From Cloacibacterium caeni (lineage in GTDB: Bacteria; Bacteroidota; Bacteroidia; Flavobacteriales; Weeksellaceae), in contig NZ_OU015321.1 in NCBI RefSeq assembly GCF_907163105.1, positions 2,612,501 to 2,676,500 of the forward strand: a stretch of DNA of 64,000 nucleotides, written 5' to 3'. The notes beneath the pieces are model-generated. The model was given only the letters and a program-made list of their open reading frames with translations, had not been told where the DNA came from and did no database searches. The position numbers and the translations under genes were made by a program. Position 1 is the first letter of the stretch. Each line of letters begins with the position of its first letter. Below, one piece after another: positions 8,105 through 19,413 of this stretch.

Positions 8105-11100
8105 TTACAAATAAATCAACTCGGCTCCACCAATTTTTCTACCGAGATTTTCCATTGCAGATTGGTATAAATCAATTTGTTTTTGATGTTTTTCTGACGG
8201 ATTTCCTGTTTTAAAATCGATGATAAACCATGCGTCATCTATTTTCACCATTCTGTCTGGTCTGTAAGTTTTTCCTTCAATCATCAATTCTCTTTCGCTT
8301 AAAATTTCTTGATTTTCAGCAAAATATTTCGGATGTTTTTCGATAATTTCAAAAATTCTTTCAGCGATTTCAGATTTTTCAGTTTCAGTAATTAATCCTT
8401 CTAAAAGATAAGATTTCAAAACTTTTTCCACATCGTTTTTAGTATTGATTTTTGCTAAAATTTCGTGCGTGAAAATTCCGTTTCTTACTTTTTCGTTTCT
8501 TTCTTGGTAGTTTTTAGAAGGCGTTGCAATCGTGATATTGGCAGATTTTTCGTGCTTTTGAGTGAGAGAAGAAATTTGTTGAGAAATGTGTTGTTTTTCT
8601 TCTTTCTTACTTTGTTTTTTCAAAGCATTTTCATCAATTTTAAAAACATCAAAACTGTCTACATTTTCTGTGTTTTTAGATTTTAAAAAATCATAAATTT
8701 CAATATTTGATGGTTTTTCTGCTCCCGTTTTAGTGTCTTTTGATGGTCTTTGAACGTAAAGAAACAACTGTTCTACAGGTCTGGTTGTGGCTACATATTG
8801 CAAACATAATCTATCGATGAAATTTTTATAAGCATTTTCTTCGTTAAATTTAGAAATTTGGTAATCGTAGGTTTGTAATTTTTTGTCAAAACCACCAATA
8901 TTTACCGATTTCAAAGCGATATTTTCTTCCAAAGAAAACCAATCTTGAATTTTATTGTCCTTATGTGCATTTTCCATCGGAAGAAATACAATCGGGAATT
9001 CTAAACCTTTTGCTTTGTGAATGGTCATCAATTGTACTGCATCAATATTTTCCGATGCTTGAATGCTCGTGTTTTTGCCTTCTTCTTCCCAAAAATTGAG
9101 AAAATCTTTCAAAGTTGCGCCTGCATTTTGGGTGTAATTGTAAAGCAATTCCAAAAAATTGAGTAAGAAATCGGTTTCTTTATCTTTCACCGAAAATTCG
9201 TGGATGTAATATTCTATGAAATTGTACAAATTAAGATGCGGAAAATCTTCTTGTTTCAGTGCAACCCCATAGTTTTCTTTGATGAAATTTTCGATGTCTT
9301 TTTTACTTTCGATTTCTAAAATTTGCTTCATTTCCACGGAAAAATCCTGCATTGTTATTCTTCCAGATTTTTCTAATTCGTACATCATTTTTACCAAAAA
9401 TCTTCTGTTTTTAGGAAAAGTTTCCCAATACAAAAACTGAATCAAAGCACGAAGTGTTCCCGAAAGTTCGAGTGTTAAACCTTTCTCCGAAATGGTTTTA
9501 ATATACGTTTCTTCGCCTTTATAGTTTACTTTTAAGTTTCCCAACAATTTAGAAAAATTGAAAATGTCATTATTTCCACGGCAAAGAATGGTGATGTCTG
9601 AAAACTCAAATCCATTATTGATGCACTCTTGCAAATCTTGTTGCATTTTTTCGGTGCAATCTTGGTAATAAATTTCCTTCAAATCGTTTTCTAAAAAATG
9701 AACTTTTACACGACCTTCTTTTTCTGAATAAGCGCTTTGTTCAGCATCTTTCCCGAATAATTTTGCGTGTTCTTCATTCAGGTAACTTCCGTAAAAATGA
9801 TACAATTCATTGTTGAATTTCACAATATTTTTGGCACTTCTAAAGTTTTGTTGAAGCGTCTCAATTTCCACTTCAATTGGCGAAAAATCTTTTTTATTGA
9901 TAATGTCGAGCATTATTTCTGCATTTCCACCTCTGAATCTATAAATGCTTTGTTTAGGGTCACCAACTAACGTAAAACTAGAATTTTCGGTAGCGATATT
10001 GTGGTCGCGAAGCGGAAGAAAATTCATCCATTGTAATTCAGAAGTATCTTGAAATTCATCGAAAAAATAATGCTGAAATTGTGTTCCCACTTTTTCATAA
10101 ATGAATGCAGAAGGTTCGTTTCGAAGGTTTTCATTAATCAAAACATTGAATTTTGAAAGCAAAACCAAATCGTTTTCATCTTCAATCAATTGCAATTGGT
10201 CTTGAATTTCTTTGTTAACTTTCAAAGGCAATAATGCTCTTAGAATTTTCTCTTTTTTCTCTCCGAGAATATAATTTTGAATGATTTTTCTGCGGTTTTC
10301 AATTAAAGTTTCTAGAATTCCGAAAATTTCAGATTCTTTCTTTTTACCTTTTACAGAAGCACCTTTTTGAAAATTTTCTAAAGTTCCTATTTCTTTTTCT
10401 TCAGATTCATATAGTAAAGGTTCTTGTTTTTCTTCAAATTTTTTAAAAAAACTACCTATTCCGTTTGTTTTTCCTCCAGCAAAATCTTCGATTTCTAAAC
10501 CGTTGTTTTTAATTAAATCTAAAGAATCTTGGGCAATTTTTTTAGAATTTTCTTTGAGTTCTTTGATTTCTTTTCTGATGTTATTTTTGGTGTTTTCATA
10601 AGCTTTCCAATCGAAATCTTTATTTTCTTCGAGCCAATGATAATGCTTATCATTCACAAATTCTTTAGCAGAATCGAGTAGGGTTTTGTTGATGTTGACA
10701 CGCTCATTTTGGTCGAGACTGTAATTTACATAATCAAGAAAAGCTTCGGAAATTTGTTCGTCTTCACCAATTTTATTGAGCATTTGATCCACCGCTTCAA
10801 TCAAGAAAGGTTCTGGTTGAATTTCTAAGTTAAAATTTTGAGCTAAACCCAATTCGTAAGAAAAACTTCTCACCAATTTGGCGTTGAATTTATCAATCGT
10901 ACCGATGTTTAAAGTAGAGTAGTTGTGCAAAATATAATCGAGCACTTTCTGCGAACGCTGGTGTAAATCGTCTAATGTAATTTTCTTGCCTTGTTCTTCA
11001 AATTTTTGTTGAATTCCGAGCAATTTATCGTTTTCAGCGTAGTTTTCTTGGGTAAATTCTTTGAGCCAAGAAAGAATTCTTTCCTTCATTTCGTTGGCTG

Positions 11101-11245
11101 CTTTATTGGTAAAAGTGAGCGCCAAAATATGACGAATAGCGTCTTTTTGATAAGGATTTTCAAGGCAAATCATCAACACTCTTTGTACCAAAGTGTAGGT
11201 TTTACCAGAACCGGCAGAAGCATTGATGGCGATATATGGTTTCAT
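8105..11245 (-). CDS. UvrD/RecB-type helicase-nuclease (AddA/RecB-like)
   Basis: A 1046-aa ATP-dependent helicase fused to a nuclease. Walker A is at the N-terminus (INASAGSGKTYTLVQRV), followed by FDEFQDTSELQW (motif II), GDPKQSIYRFRGG (motif III) and LMTIHKAKGLEFPIVFLP (motif V). The last 120 residues hold a PD-(D/E)XK nuclease core (RPDRMVKIDDAWFIIDFKTG). Together these indicate the AddA or RecB subunit that processes double-strand ends. An AddB/RecC-like partner is not in the window. Confidence 0.88.
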   Translation of the reverse strand: MKPYIAINASAGSGKTYTLVQRVLMICLENPYQKDAIRHILALTFTNKAANEMKERILSWLKEFTQENYAENDKLLGIQQKFEEQGKKITLDDLHQRSQKVLDYILHNYSTLNIGTIDKFNAKLVRSFSYELGLAQNFNLEIQPEPFLIEAVDQMLNKIGEDEQISEAFLDYVNYSLDQNERVNINKTLLDSAKEFVNDKHYHWLEENKDFDWKAYENTKNNIRKEIKELKENSKKIAQDSLDLIKNNGLEIEDFAGGKTNGIGSFFKKFEEKQEPLLYESEEKEIGTLENFQKGASVKGKKKESEIFGILETLIENRRKIIQNYILGEKKEKILRALLPLKVNKEIQDQLQLIEDENDLVLLSKFNVLINENLRNEPSAFIYEKVGTQFQHYFFDEFQDTSELQWMNFLPLRDHNIATENSSFTLVGDPKQSIYRFRGGNAEIMLDIINKKDFSPIEVEIETLQQNFRSAKNIVKFNNELYHFYGSYLNEEHAKLFGKDAEQSAYSEKEGRVKVHFLENDLKEIYYQDCTEKMQQDLQECINNGFEFSDITILCRGNNDIFNFSKLLGNLKVNYKGEETYIKTISEKGLTLELSGTLRALIQFLYWETFPKNRRFLVKMMYELEKSGRITMQDFSVEMKQILEIESKKDIENFIKENYGVALKQEDFPHLNLYNFIEYYIHEFSVKDKETDFLLNFLELLYNYTQNAGATLKDFLNFWEEEGKNTSIQASENIDAVQLMTIHKAKGLEFPIVFLPMENAHKDNKIQDWFSLEENIALKSVNIGGFDKKLQTYDYQISKFNEENAYKNFIDRLCLQYVATTRPVEQLFLYVQRPSKDTKTGAEKPSNIEIYDFLKSKNTENVDSFDVFKIDENALKKQSKKEEKQHISQQISSLTQKHEKSANITIATPSKNYQERNEKVRNGIFTHEILAKINTKNDVEKVLKSYLLEGLITETEKSEIAERIFEIIEKHPKYFAENQEILSERELMIEGKTYRPDRMVKIDDAWFIIDFKTGNPSEKHQKQIDLYQSAMENLGRKIGGAELIYL

Positions 11246-11360
11246 TTTACTAATTTCTTGAAATTTTTTGGAAATAAAAAATTTTTAAAACCGCAAAAGT
11301 GATAAAAGAAATTTTTGAAGTAAGCATTTCAAAAGTAAAAAAAGTTTCAAATCGTTGAAT

Positions 11361-11394
11361 AAAAAAATCCGTCCAAAAAAAATGAACGGATTTT
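11361..11394 (-). terminator. groEL terminator
   Basis: On the minus strand the stem AAAATCCGT / ACGGATTTT is followed by a T run. It lies just after the groEL stop. Confidence 0.85.
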
Positions 11395-11421
11395 AAAATT
11401 TATTGTTTTAGCGAATTGCTA

Positions 11422-13153
<1,732 letters not shown>

Positions 13154-13155
<2 letters not shown>

Positions 13156-13432
13156 ATCCAATAATTCCTAATAAATCACTTTCTCTTACAATTAAATAAT
13201 CTTTACCGTCTAGTTTTAATTCTGAACCGGCATATTTACCGTAAAGAACTCTATCGCCAACTTTTACTGTCATTGGTTCGTCTGGTTTTCCGTTGCCAAC
13301 AGCAACTACAGTTCCTTCTTGTGGTTTTTCTTTTGCGGTGTCAGGAATAATGATTCCTGATGCTGTTTTAGTTTCTGCTTGTACAGGTTCTACTAAAACT
13401 CTGTCTGCTAATGGTTTAAAATTTACTGACAT
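13154..13432 (-). CDS. groES: 10-kDa co-chaperonin GroES
   Basis: A 92-aa co-chaperonin that caps the GroEL ring. The conserved LADRVLVEP start, the mobile loop ([18 protein letters not shown]) and the [12 protein letters not shown] segment are all present. A longer frame with an upstream TTG exists, but the ATG at 13432 gives the usual N-terminus [12 protein letters not shown]. It is first in the groES-groEL operon. Confidence 0.97.
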
Positions 13433-13465
13433 ATGTATAATTATTTTTAAATTTTCTGTGATGGA

Positions 13466-13565
13466 ATTCTCCAATTCTGTGCCAATGGTAATTCTCCAAT
13501 GTAAATTGAAAAGTGAGAGATAATTTGGCAGATTTTTCTCAAAATGAAGTGAAATTTTGGCAGAA
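13466..13565 (-). promoter_or_regulatory. groES leader with direct repeats
   Basis: On the minus strand TTGGAGAATT occurs twice, 24 bp apart, flanking TTGGCACAGAATTGGA. CTGCCAAA occurs twice further upstream. The TGGCAC block recalls a sigma-54 -24 box, but the -12 part is poor. A heat-shock regulatory role is plausible. No CIRCE element was seen. Confidence 0.35.
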
Positions 13566-13594
13566 AAAAGCCACTCATTTTTTGTGAGTGGCTT
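13566..13594 (-). terminator. terminator of the M1 peptidase gene
   Basis: Stem AAGCCACTCA / TGAGTGGCTT followed on the minus strand by a run of T, just beyond the stop at 13620. Confidence 0.8.
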
Positions 13595-13619
13595 CAGGGT
13601 TATATCAATTATTTAAGGT

Positions 13620-16004
13620 TTAATTTTTCTTTCCTGCGGCTTGCATTGGGTTTACCATTCCAGCAGCAGCTCCTCTTCTTCTGTTTTCTTGGTTCTGTTT
13701 GAACACTTGGAATTTAGAAGTGCTTTCTGGTGTAACTTTATCAGCAGTCCATAGGTTATTAGTGGTGTCAATATCGGCAGTTTCTAACATTGGGTCTAAT
13801 TGAATTGACTTTAATTTTTTGTCAAAATAGTATGTTTTCGAAACTTTTTTCTCATCTGATCTCCAGATTTGCGCTGGGATTTTGTCATTTAACTTAGTTC
13901 CATCTTCGAAAGTGAATTCTAAGATAAGAGGCATTACCATTCCTCCTTTGTTAGAGAAGTCAATTTGGTAGCCTGTGATATTTTTTAGACTTTCTCTTTC
14001 TTTGGTGTCAAGATTTTTTGGAGCGTCACCTTTTATGGTGTATTCTTTTTGAGTGTCTACTTTTTCTAAACCTCTTGCGTATCTCCAATAGAAGTCTCTT
14101 AAAGATTGGTCTTCGTCTGTTTTGAAAGTAATTTTCTTATCTTCTTTATTTCTGATTTTCGAAATGTCTTCGAAGTCATTTACTTGTGGTTCGTCTACTT
14201 TATATTTAAAATCTCTAGCTTGTGGTTTTCCGTCAAAATCTGGAGTTGCAACAGTAACTTTGTCTATGGCTATGTCTACTGCATCTGTGCTGTAGAACCA
14301 TCCTCTCCAGAACCAGTCTAAATCTTCACCAGAAGCATCTTCCATCGTTCTGAATAAATCTGCAGGTTCAGGATGTCTGAACGCCCATCTTTTAGAATAT
14401 GTTTTGAAAGCTTTGTCAAAAAGTTCTCTTCCCATGATGGTTTCTCTCAAAATATTAAGACCAGTTGCAGGTTTTGCGTAAGCATTAGGGCCGAAATGAA
14501 TAATGTTTTCAGAGTTGGTCATGATAGGCTCTAATTGGTCTTTTGGCAATTTCATGTAGTTCACAATGGTGTGAGCTGGTCCTCTTCTTGAAGGGAATTT
14601 ATTATCCCAAAGTTCTTCGGTAAGATATTCTACAAAAGTATTAAGGCCTTCATCCATCCAAGACCATTGTCTTTCGTCTGAATTGATAATCATCGGGAAG
14701 AAATTATGTCCTACTTCGTGGATAATTACTCCAATCATTCCGTTTTTGATTCCTTCTGAATAGGTTCCGTCTTTTTCTGTTCTACCGTAGTTGAAACAAA
14801 TCATAGGATATTCCATACCGTTTGATGCTTCTATAGATTGAGCTACTGGATATGGATATGGAATCGTGAATTCTGAATAGGTTTTAATCGTATGTGCTAC
14901 TGCTTTAGTAGAATATTTTCTGTATAAATTGTATGCTTCTTTAGGATAAAGACTCATACACATTACTTTATTGTTATTTTCTTCAATCAATTGAGGCATT
15001 GCATCCCAGATGTATTTTCTAGAAGAAGTCCAAGCGAAATCTCTTACATTTTCTGCTTCGAAAGTCCAAGTTTTTCTGTTTTTTGATTTAGATTTTTCTG
15101 CTTTTTTAGCTTCGTCTAGTGTAACGATTTCTATTGGTTCTTTAGTATTTTGCGCTTTTTGCCATCTTGCAAACTGTTCAGCGGTTAAAACTTCTGAGAA
15201 ATTTTTTCCAGAACCTGTAGAAGCTACAATATGATCAGCAGGAACATTCATATTTACTTTGAAATTTCCAAAAGTAAGGGTGAATTCTCCACGACCTGTA
15301 AATTGGTGATTTTGCCAACCTTGATTGTCCGAATAAACACAAAGTCTAGGATACCATTGTGTCATGGTAAAAAGGTGGTTGCCATCTTCTGGGAAGAATT
15401 CATAACCGCCTCTTCCTCCTTGCTTCATTCTATCTGGAATGTTATAATTCCAATCGATTTTAAATTTAAAAGTTTCCCCTTTTTTTAATTTTTTAGGTAA
15501 ATCTATTCTCATCATGGTTTTATTAACCACATAAGAAAGCGCATTACCATTCGCATCTGTTACTTTTTCTAAATTAATCCCGAAACCATTATCTTTTACG
15601 GGTAATTCAGTAGCTTTTAATCTATCAGATGAAATTTGTTTAGCTAAAGTAGAAGAAGATTGATAACCTGCATCTTTTGTGTTGCTGGTATCGTTTTCAT
15701 CTAATTGTAACCAAATATATTCTAATTCGTCTGGCGAATTATTGTAATAAGTAATTGTTTCTGAGCCTTTTAAGTTAAGTTTTTCCTCGTCTAGATATGC
15801 ATTGATTTCATAATCAGCACGTTGTTGCCAATATTCATGACCAGGTGCTCCAGAAGCGGTTCTGTAACTGTTTGGCGTAGGTAAAATGGTTCCTAGTTGC
15901 TCGAATTTATTTCCATGATTGCTCCCTGGATTATTCTGGTGGTTTTGGGCGGAAGTACTTACGAAAGCGTAAAGAAAAACAAAAATACTTAGAACTTTTT
16001 TCAT
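13620..16004 (-). CDS. M1-family metallopeptidase, secreted
   Basis: A 794-aa exported zinc aminopeptidase-like protein. It has a signal peptide (cleaved near TSAQ), an N-terminal beta domain, and the gluzincin site HEVGH with the third ligand in SWMDEGLNTFVEY about 18 residues later. The substrate-anchoring stretch is SNGMEYPMICF, compared with the usual GAMEN. The C-terminal region carries a beta domain and a basic tail. Such proteins trim peptides in the periplasm or outside the cell. No type IX sorting domain is evident. Confidence 0.9.
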   Translation of the reverse strand: MKKVLSIFVFLYAFVSTSAQNHQNNPGSNHGNKFEQLGTILPTPNSYRTASGAPGHEYWQQRADYEINAYLDEEKLNLKGSETITYYNNSPDELEYIWLQLDENDTSNTKDAGYQSSSTLAKQISSDRLKATELPVKDNGFGINLEKVTDANGNALSYVVNKTMMRIDLPKKLKKGETFKFKIDWNYNIPDRMKQGGRGGYEFFPEDGNHLFTMTQWYPRLCVYSDNQGWQNHQFTGRGEFTLTFGNFKVNMNVPADHIVASTGSGKNFSEVLTAEQFARWQKAQNTKEPIEIVTLDEAKKAEKSKSKNRKTWTFEAENVRDFAWTSSRKYIWDAMPQLIEENNNKVMCMSLYPKEAYNLYRKYSTKAVAHTIKTYSEFTIPYPYPVAQSIEASNGMEYPMICFNYGRTEKDGTYSEGIKNGMIGVIIHEVGHNFFPMIINSDERQWSWMDEGLNTFVEYLTEELWDNKFPSRRGPAHTIVNYMKLPKDQLEPIMTNSENIIHFGPNAYAKPATGLNILRETIMGRELFDKAFKTYSKRWAFRHPEPADLFRTMEDASGEDLDWFWRGWFYSTDAVDIAIDKVTVATPDFDGKPQARDFKYKVDEPQVNDFEDISKIRNKEDKKITFKTDEDQSLRDFYWRYARGLEKVDTQKEYTIKGDAPKNLDTKERESLKNITGYQIDFSNKGGMVMPLILEFTFEDGTKLNDKIPAQIWRSDEKKVSKTYYFDKKLKSIQLDPMLETADIDTTNNLWTADKVTPESTSKFQVFKQNQENRRRGAAAGMVNPMQAAGKKN

Positions 16005-16116
16005 TGTAAATTTTTAATTTTTATTGATTTGTTAACAAATATAAAAATTTGTTACAACAGAGCATGTTTTTTTATAAAAAATAACTGTTAATGTGGTGCT
16101 ATGCAGATAAAATTGG

Positions 16117-16692
16117 TTAAGGAATTCTTTCTAATGCCATTTTTAGGGCAAAAATGAAGATAGGAACAGATATAATGTAAATCCAAATTTTATTAGAAAG
16201 TTTCAGAACTTCCGAGAAAATGTAATGTATGAATAGTGCGATGGCTACGACTACAATTTGCCCTAATTCTAGTCCTACGTTAAATCCAAATAACGGTAAA
16301 GTAATGTCTTGTTCACTTGCGAGCATCATTCTTACAGAATTGGCAAATCCCATTCCGTGAATTAAACCGAATAATAAAGCTAAATAATAATTAAGTTGTA
16401 TGAGTTTTTTCTCGTTTTTAGAAAAAATAATGTTGTCCAAAGCAGTGAAGACGATAGTGCAAGGAATTAAAAATTCTACCCAATCAGAAGAAAATCTGAA
16501 CACATCTAATGCGCTTAAAACCAATGTTAAAGAGTGCCCAATCGTAAATGCAGTTACTAGAATTAAAACTTTTTTCCAATCTCTAAAACTGAAAATAGCA
16601 ATGAGTGCCAAAATGAATAATTGATGATCTAGAGCGTCTTTTGAGATGATGTGTTCCCAACCTAATTGTAAATAAAATAAAAAATCTTGCAT
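16117..16692 (-). CDS. HupE/UreJ-family membrane protein
   Basis: A 191-aa protein with about six membrane helices. Conserved residues include FTIGHSLTL and LIHGMGFANS (HupE/UreJ 2 pattern). Family members are linked to nickel/hydrogenase/urease systems, but many Bacteroidetes carry this form without those enzymes. It lies divergent from the DUF6702 gene, a pairing I remember from related genomes. Confidence 0.75.
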   Translation of the reverse strand: MQDFLFYLQLGWEHIISKDALDHQLFILALIAIFSFRDWKKVLILVTAFTIGHSLTLVLSALDVFRFSSDWVEFLIPCTIVFTALDNIIFSKNEKKLIQLNYYLALLFGLIHGMGFANSVRMMLASEQDITLPLFGFNVGLELGQIVVVAIALFIHYIFSEVLKLSNKIWIYIISVPIFIFALKMALERIP

Positions 16693-16756
16693 GTTTTAAA
16701 ATTTGAGTTACGAAAATAATGATTAATTTCGGAACGGATTTTTAAATAATGAACGC

Positions 16757-17257
16757 ATGAAAAAATTCTTCTTACTTTTTACTTTTTTACTGGCTTTTTT
16801 AGCTTCAGCGAAACCTATTCATCCTTATCACGTAGGTTCGGTGGAAATAAATTATAATGCTAAAACCAAAACTTTTGAGATTTCTGCCAAATTTTTCTTA
16901 GACGATTTAGAAAATAGTCTTAATGCCAAGTATAATAAAACGTTACACTTCGGCGAAGAAAAAAGTAAAGCAGGATTAGGCCAAGCTCTAGAAAATTATT
17001 TTGCAGAATATTTTAAATTGAAATCAAATAATAAATTTCTAAAAATCAATTATTTAGGTTTTGAAGAAGATAAAGAATCTGTTAATATCTATCTAGAATC
17101 TGAAGCGACAGAAATGCCTAAGAAAGTAGAAACCGCAGTGAGTTTATTGTACAGTTTTTTTGATGATCAAATGAACATAGTGCACATTATTGTAAATGGC
17201 GAACGAAAAAGTTCTAAACTAAACTATCCGGATCGATATCTGTATCAGATTTTTTAA
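16757..17257 (+). CDS. DUF6702-family exported protein
   Basis: A 166-aa protein with signal peptide (cleaved near LASA). The mature start HPYHVGSVEINYN and the later LEISAKFFLDDLE-type stretch fit DUF6702, which in Bacteroidetes neighbours M1 peptidases and HupE-like proteins. Its role is unknown. The stop overlaps the end of the convergent gene by 44 bp. Confidence 0.72.
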   Translation: MKKFFLLFTFLLAFLASAKPIHPYHVGSVEINYNAKTKTFEISAKFFLDDLENSLNAKYNKTLHFGEEKSKAGLGQALENYFAEYFKLKSNNKFLKINYLGFEEDKESVNIYLESEATEMPKKVETAVSLLYSFFDDQMNIVHIIVNGERKSSKLNYPDRYLYQIF

Positions 17258-17834
17258 AATTATCATTCAGAGAGATACAGAACTGATGTAAATCTGGGAA
17301 AAATTCTTCGTAGCAAGAGCGCAAAAACTCTTTGTGATGCTGAAAAAATCCATATACAGGAATAGAGTTGTCTAGATATTTTGCTTTGTTCAATACATTA
17401 TTAATGCTGTATTCCATTCCCCAATCAAAACGATAATTGTAGAGCCAATTGTCTTTTTCCATTCTAGGAAGCACTTTTCTGAAATTTTCAGGTAAAATGG
17501 CTTCGTGTTTATTGAGAACTTGATAAACATGAGCGGTAAAATCACGCCACTCTTTGGCAGATTTTACATTTTTATCATTGGCTAAAAAATAATCAAAAAC
17601 CACATCTACAAAAGCACCAGAATACAACCTTACAATCGGTTGGAAAACGGTTTTGGCTTCTAAAACTTTTGGGTGAACATCCGTAAAAGCATCAATAGCT
17701 CTATGCAACGTAATTCCTTGCTGAATCCCTTCTGATAAATGATCTCGCTTTTTATTTTTAATAAAATCACCAATCAAATTCCCCACGATTTGCTCGTCGG
17801 TAAAAGAAAGGTAAGTATGTGCAAGGAAATTCAT
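17214..17834 (-). CDS. acyl carrier protein phosphodiesterase family (DUF479)
   Basis: A 206-aa protein. MNFLAHTYLSF at the start, then GNLIGDFIKNKKR and LHRAIDAFTDVHP, are the metal-binding signature of AcpH-type phosphodiesterases, which remove phosphopantetheine from ACP. The length is normal. It is monocistronic and convergent with the DUF6702 gene. Confidence 0.85.
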   Translation of the reverse strand: MNFLAHTYLSFTDEQIVGNLIGDFIKNKKRDHLSEGIQQGITLHRAIDAFTDVHPKVLEAKTVFQPIVRLYSGAFVDVVFDYFLANDKNVKSAKEWRDFTAHVYQVLNKHEAILPENFRKVLPRMEKDNWLYNYRFDWGMEYSINNVLNKAKYLDNSIPVYGFFQHHKEFLRSCYEEFFPDLHQFCISLNDNFKKSDTDIDPDSLV

Positions 17835-17957
17835 TTAATCTAAAAATTTAAAAACGAAAATCTAATTATTCGCCCTTTTTTCAAATTTAATGAAAATTAT
17901 TGAGTTGAAAAAACGAAAAAATAATGCTCAAAATAGCAAAATAAATTTTTGAATTCT

Positions 17958-19307
17958 TTAAAAAAGTTTTTCGTGGAACTCTTCTATTTTACTTACTTCT
18001 TCTATTCTAATCCCGAATTTTCTTTTAGGAATTTTGTTGAGGTTGGATACAAAAATCTTTTCGTAGCCCAATTTTTCTGCTTCCGAAATTCTTTGCTCAA
18101 TTTGAGGAATCGGTCTAATTTCTCCACTCAAACCTATTTCACCTGCAAAACAATATTTCTCCGAAATGGCTAAATCTTCGTTGCTGCTTAGAACTGCTGC
18201 GATTACCGCCAAATCAAGGGCGGGATCGTCTGTTTTTATTCCACCTGTAATATTCAGGAAAACGTCTTTTACGCCCAACATAAAACCAGCGCGTTTTTCT
18301 AAAACAGCAAGAAGCATGTTCAATCTTTTGCTATCAAAACCAGTACAACTGCGTTGCGGAGTTCCGTAAACTGCAGTAGAAACCAAAGCTTGAATTTCTA
18401 AAAGCATGGGCCTGTTTCCTTCCAAAGTAACGGCAACTGCATTCCCAGAAAGTTCTTCAAATTTTTTGGTGATTAAGATTTCCGAAGGATTTTTAATTTC
18501 TTTTAAACCTTGAGTCACCATTTCGTAAATCCCAATTTCTTGAGTGGAACCAAAACGGTTTTTCTGAGCTCTTAGTAATCTGAAAAGGTGATTTCTGTCT
18601 CCGTCAAAATTCAAAACCACGTCTACCATGTGTTCCAGAACTTTCGGCCCAGCAATTTGTCCGTCTTTGGTAATGTGGCCAACCAAAATAACTGGGATGT
18701 TTTTTTCTTTGGCAAATTTTATCAATTCTCCAGAACATTCTCTAATCTGTGAAACCGTTCCTGCAGCACTTTCTAGCAATTGAGATTGTAAAGTTTGAAT
18801 AGAGTCTACAATCATCAAATCTGGCTGTAGATTTTTGGCTTCCATCAAGATTTTTTCGATAGAAGTTTCGGTGTAGAGGAAACAGTTTGGGTTTTGAACA
18901 TCTGTAATTCTGTCGGCGCGCATTTTAATTTGCGAAGCGCTTTCTTCACCAGAAACATAAAGAATTTTCTTCTTCATTTTTAAGGCAAGTTGTAGTAGAA
19001 GCGTAGATTTACCAATTCCAGGTTCGCCACCAATGAGAATAACAGAGCCTAGAACAATTCCGCCTCCTAAAACACGGTTCAGTTCTTCTGAAACAGTTTT
19101 CAGACGAATTTCTGTTCCTGTTTCTACTTCGGTAATGTTAATGATTTTTTGTTTCCCGCTTCCTAGAATATCATAGTGAGAAGATTTTTTTTCTACAATT
19201 TCTTCTACTAAAGTATTCCACTCTCCACAGTTTTTGCATTGTCCGTGCCATTGTGGATATTGCGTTCCACATTTCTGACAATAGTATGCTGTTTTTATTT
19301 TTGCCAC
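17958..19307 (-). CDS. radA: DNA repair protein RadA
   Basis: A 449-aa recombination helicase that extends RecA-made joints. It has an N-terminal four-cysteine zinc finger (YYCQKCGTQY...GQCKNCGEW), Walker A GEPGIGKSTLLLQ, the RadA-specific KNRFGST motif and a C-terminal Lon-like domain. The start is GTG; no in-frame ATG gives the usual MAKxKT N-terminus. It is divergent from pyrG, with about 100 bp between the starts. Confidence 0.96.
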   Translation of the reverse strand: MAKIKTAYYCQKCGTQYPQWHGQCKNCGEWNTLVEEIVEKKSSHYDILGSGKQKIINITEVETGTEIRLKTVSEELNRVLGGGIVLGSVILIGGEPGIGKSTLLLQLALKMKKKILYVSGEESASQIKMRADRITDVQNPNCFLYTETSIEKILMEAKNLQPDLMIVDSIQTLQSQLLESAAGTVSQIRECSGELIKFAKEKNIPVILVGHITKDGQIAGPKVLEHMVDVVLNFDGDRNHLFRLLRAQKNRFGSTQEIGIYEMVTQGLKEIKNPSEILITKKFEELSGNAVAVTLEGNRPMLLEIQALVSTAVYGTPQRSCTGFDSKRLNMLLAVLEKRAGFMLGVKDVFLNITGGIKTDDPALDLAVIAAVLSSNEDLAISEKYCFAGEIGLSGEIRPIPQIEQRISEAEKLGYEKIFVSNLNKIPKRKFGIRIEEVSKIEEFHEKLF

Positions 19308-19366
19308 AGATTTATAATTGATAAATGATGTTGCAATTTACAGAATTTTTGAAATAATTAATCGTT

Positions 19367-19398
19367 TTTGGGACTTTAGTCAAAATCCATTAACTTTG
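19367..19398 (+). promoter_or_regulatory. Bacteroidetes promoter of pyrG
   Basis: TTTG at 19367-19370, a 20-nt spacer, then TAACTTTG at 19391-19398. This is an exact match to the Bacteroidetes primary sigma consensus. The start of transcription would lie only about 10 nt before the ATG. Confidence 0.7.
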
Positions 19399-19413
19399 CA
19401 CAAACCTAATCTA

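Noticed and set aside
13470-13485. Sigma-54 promoter before groES
   Set aside because: The TGGCAC half fits but the -12 element TGGA does not match TTGC; kept only as a weak regulatory candidate.
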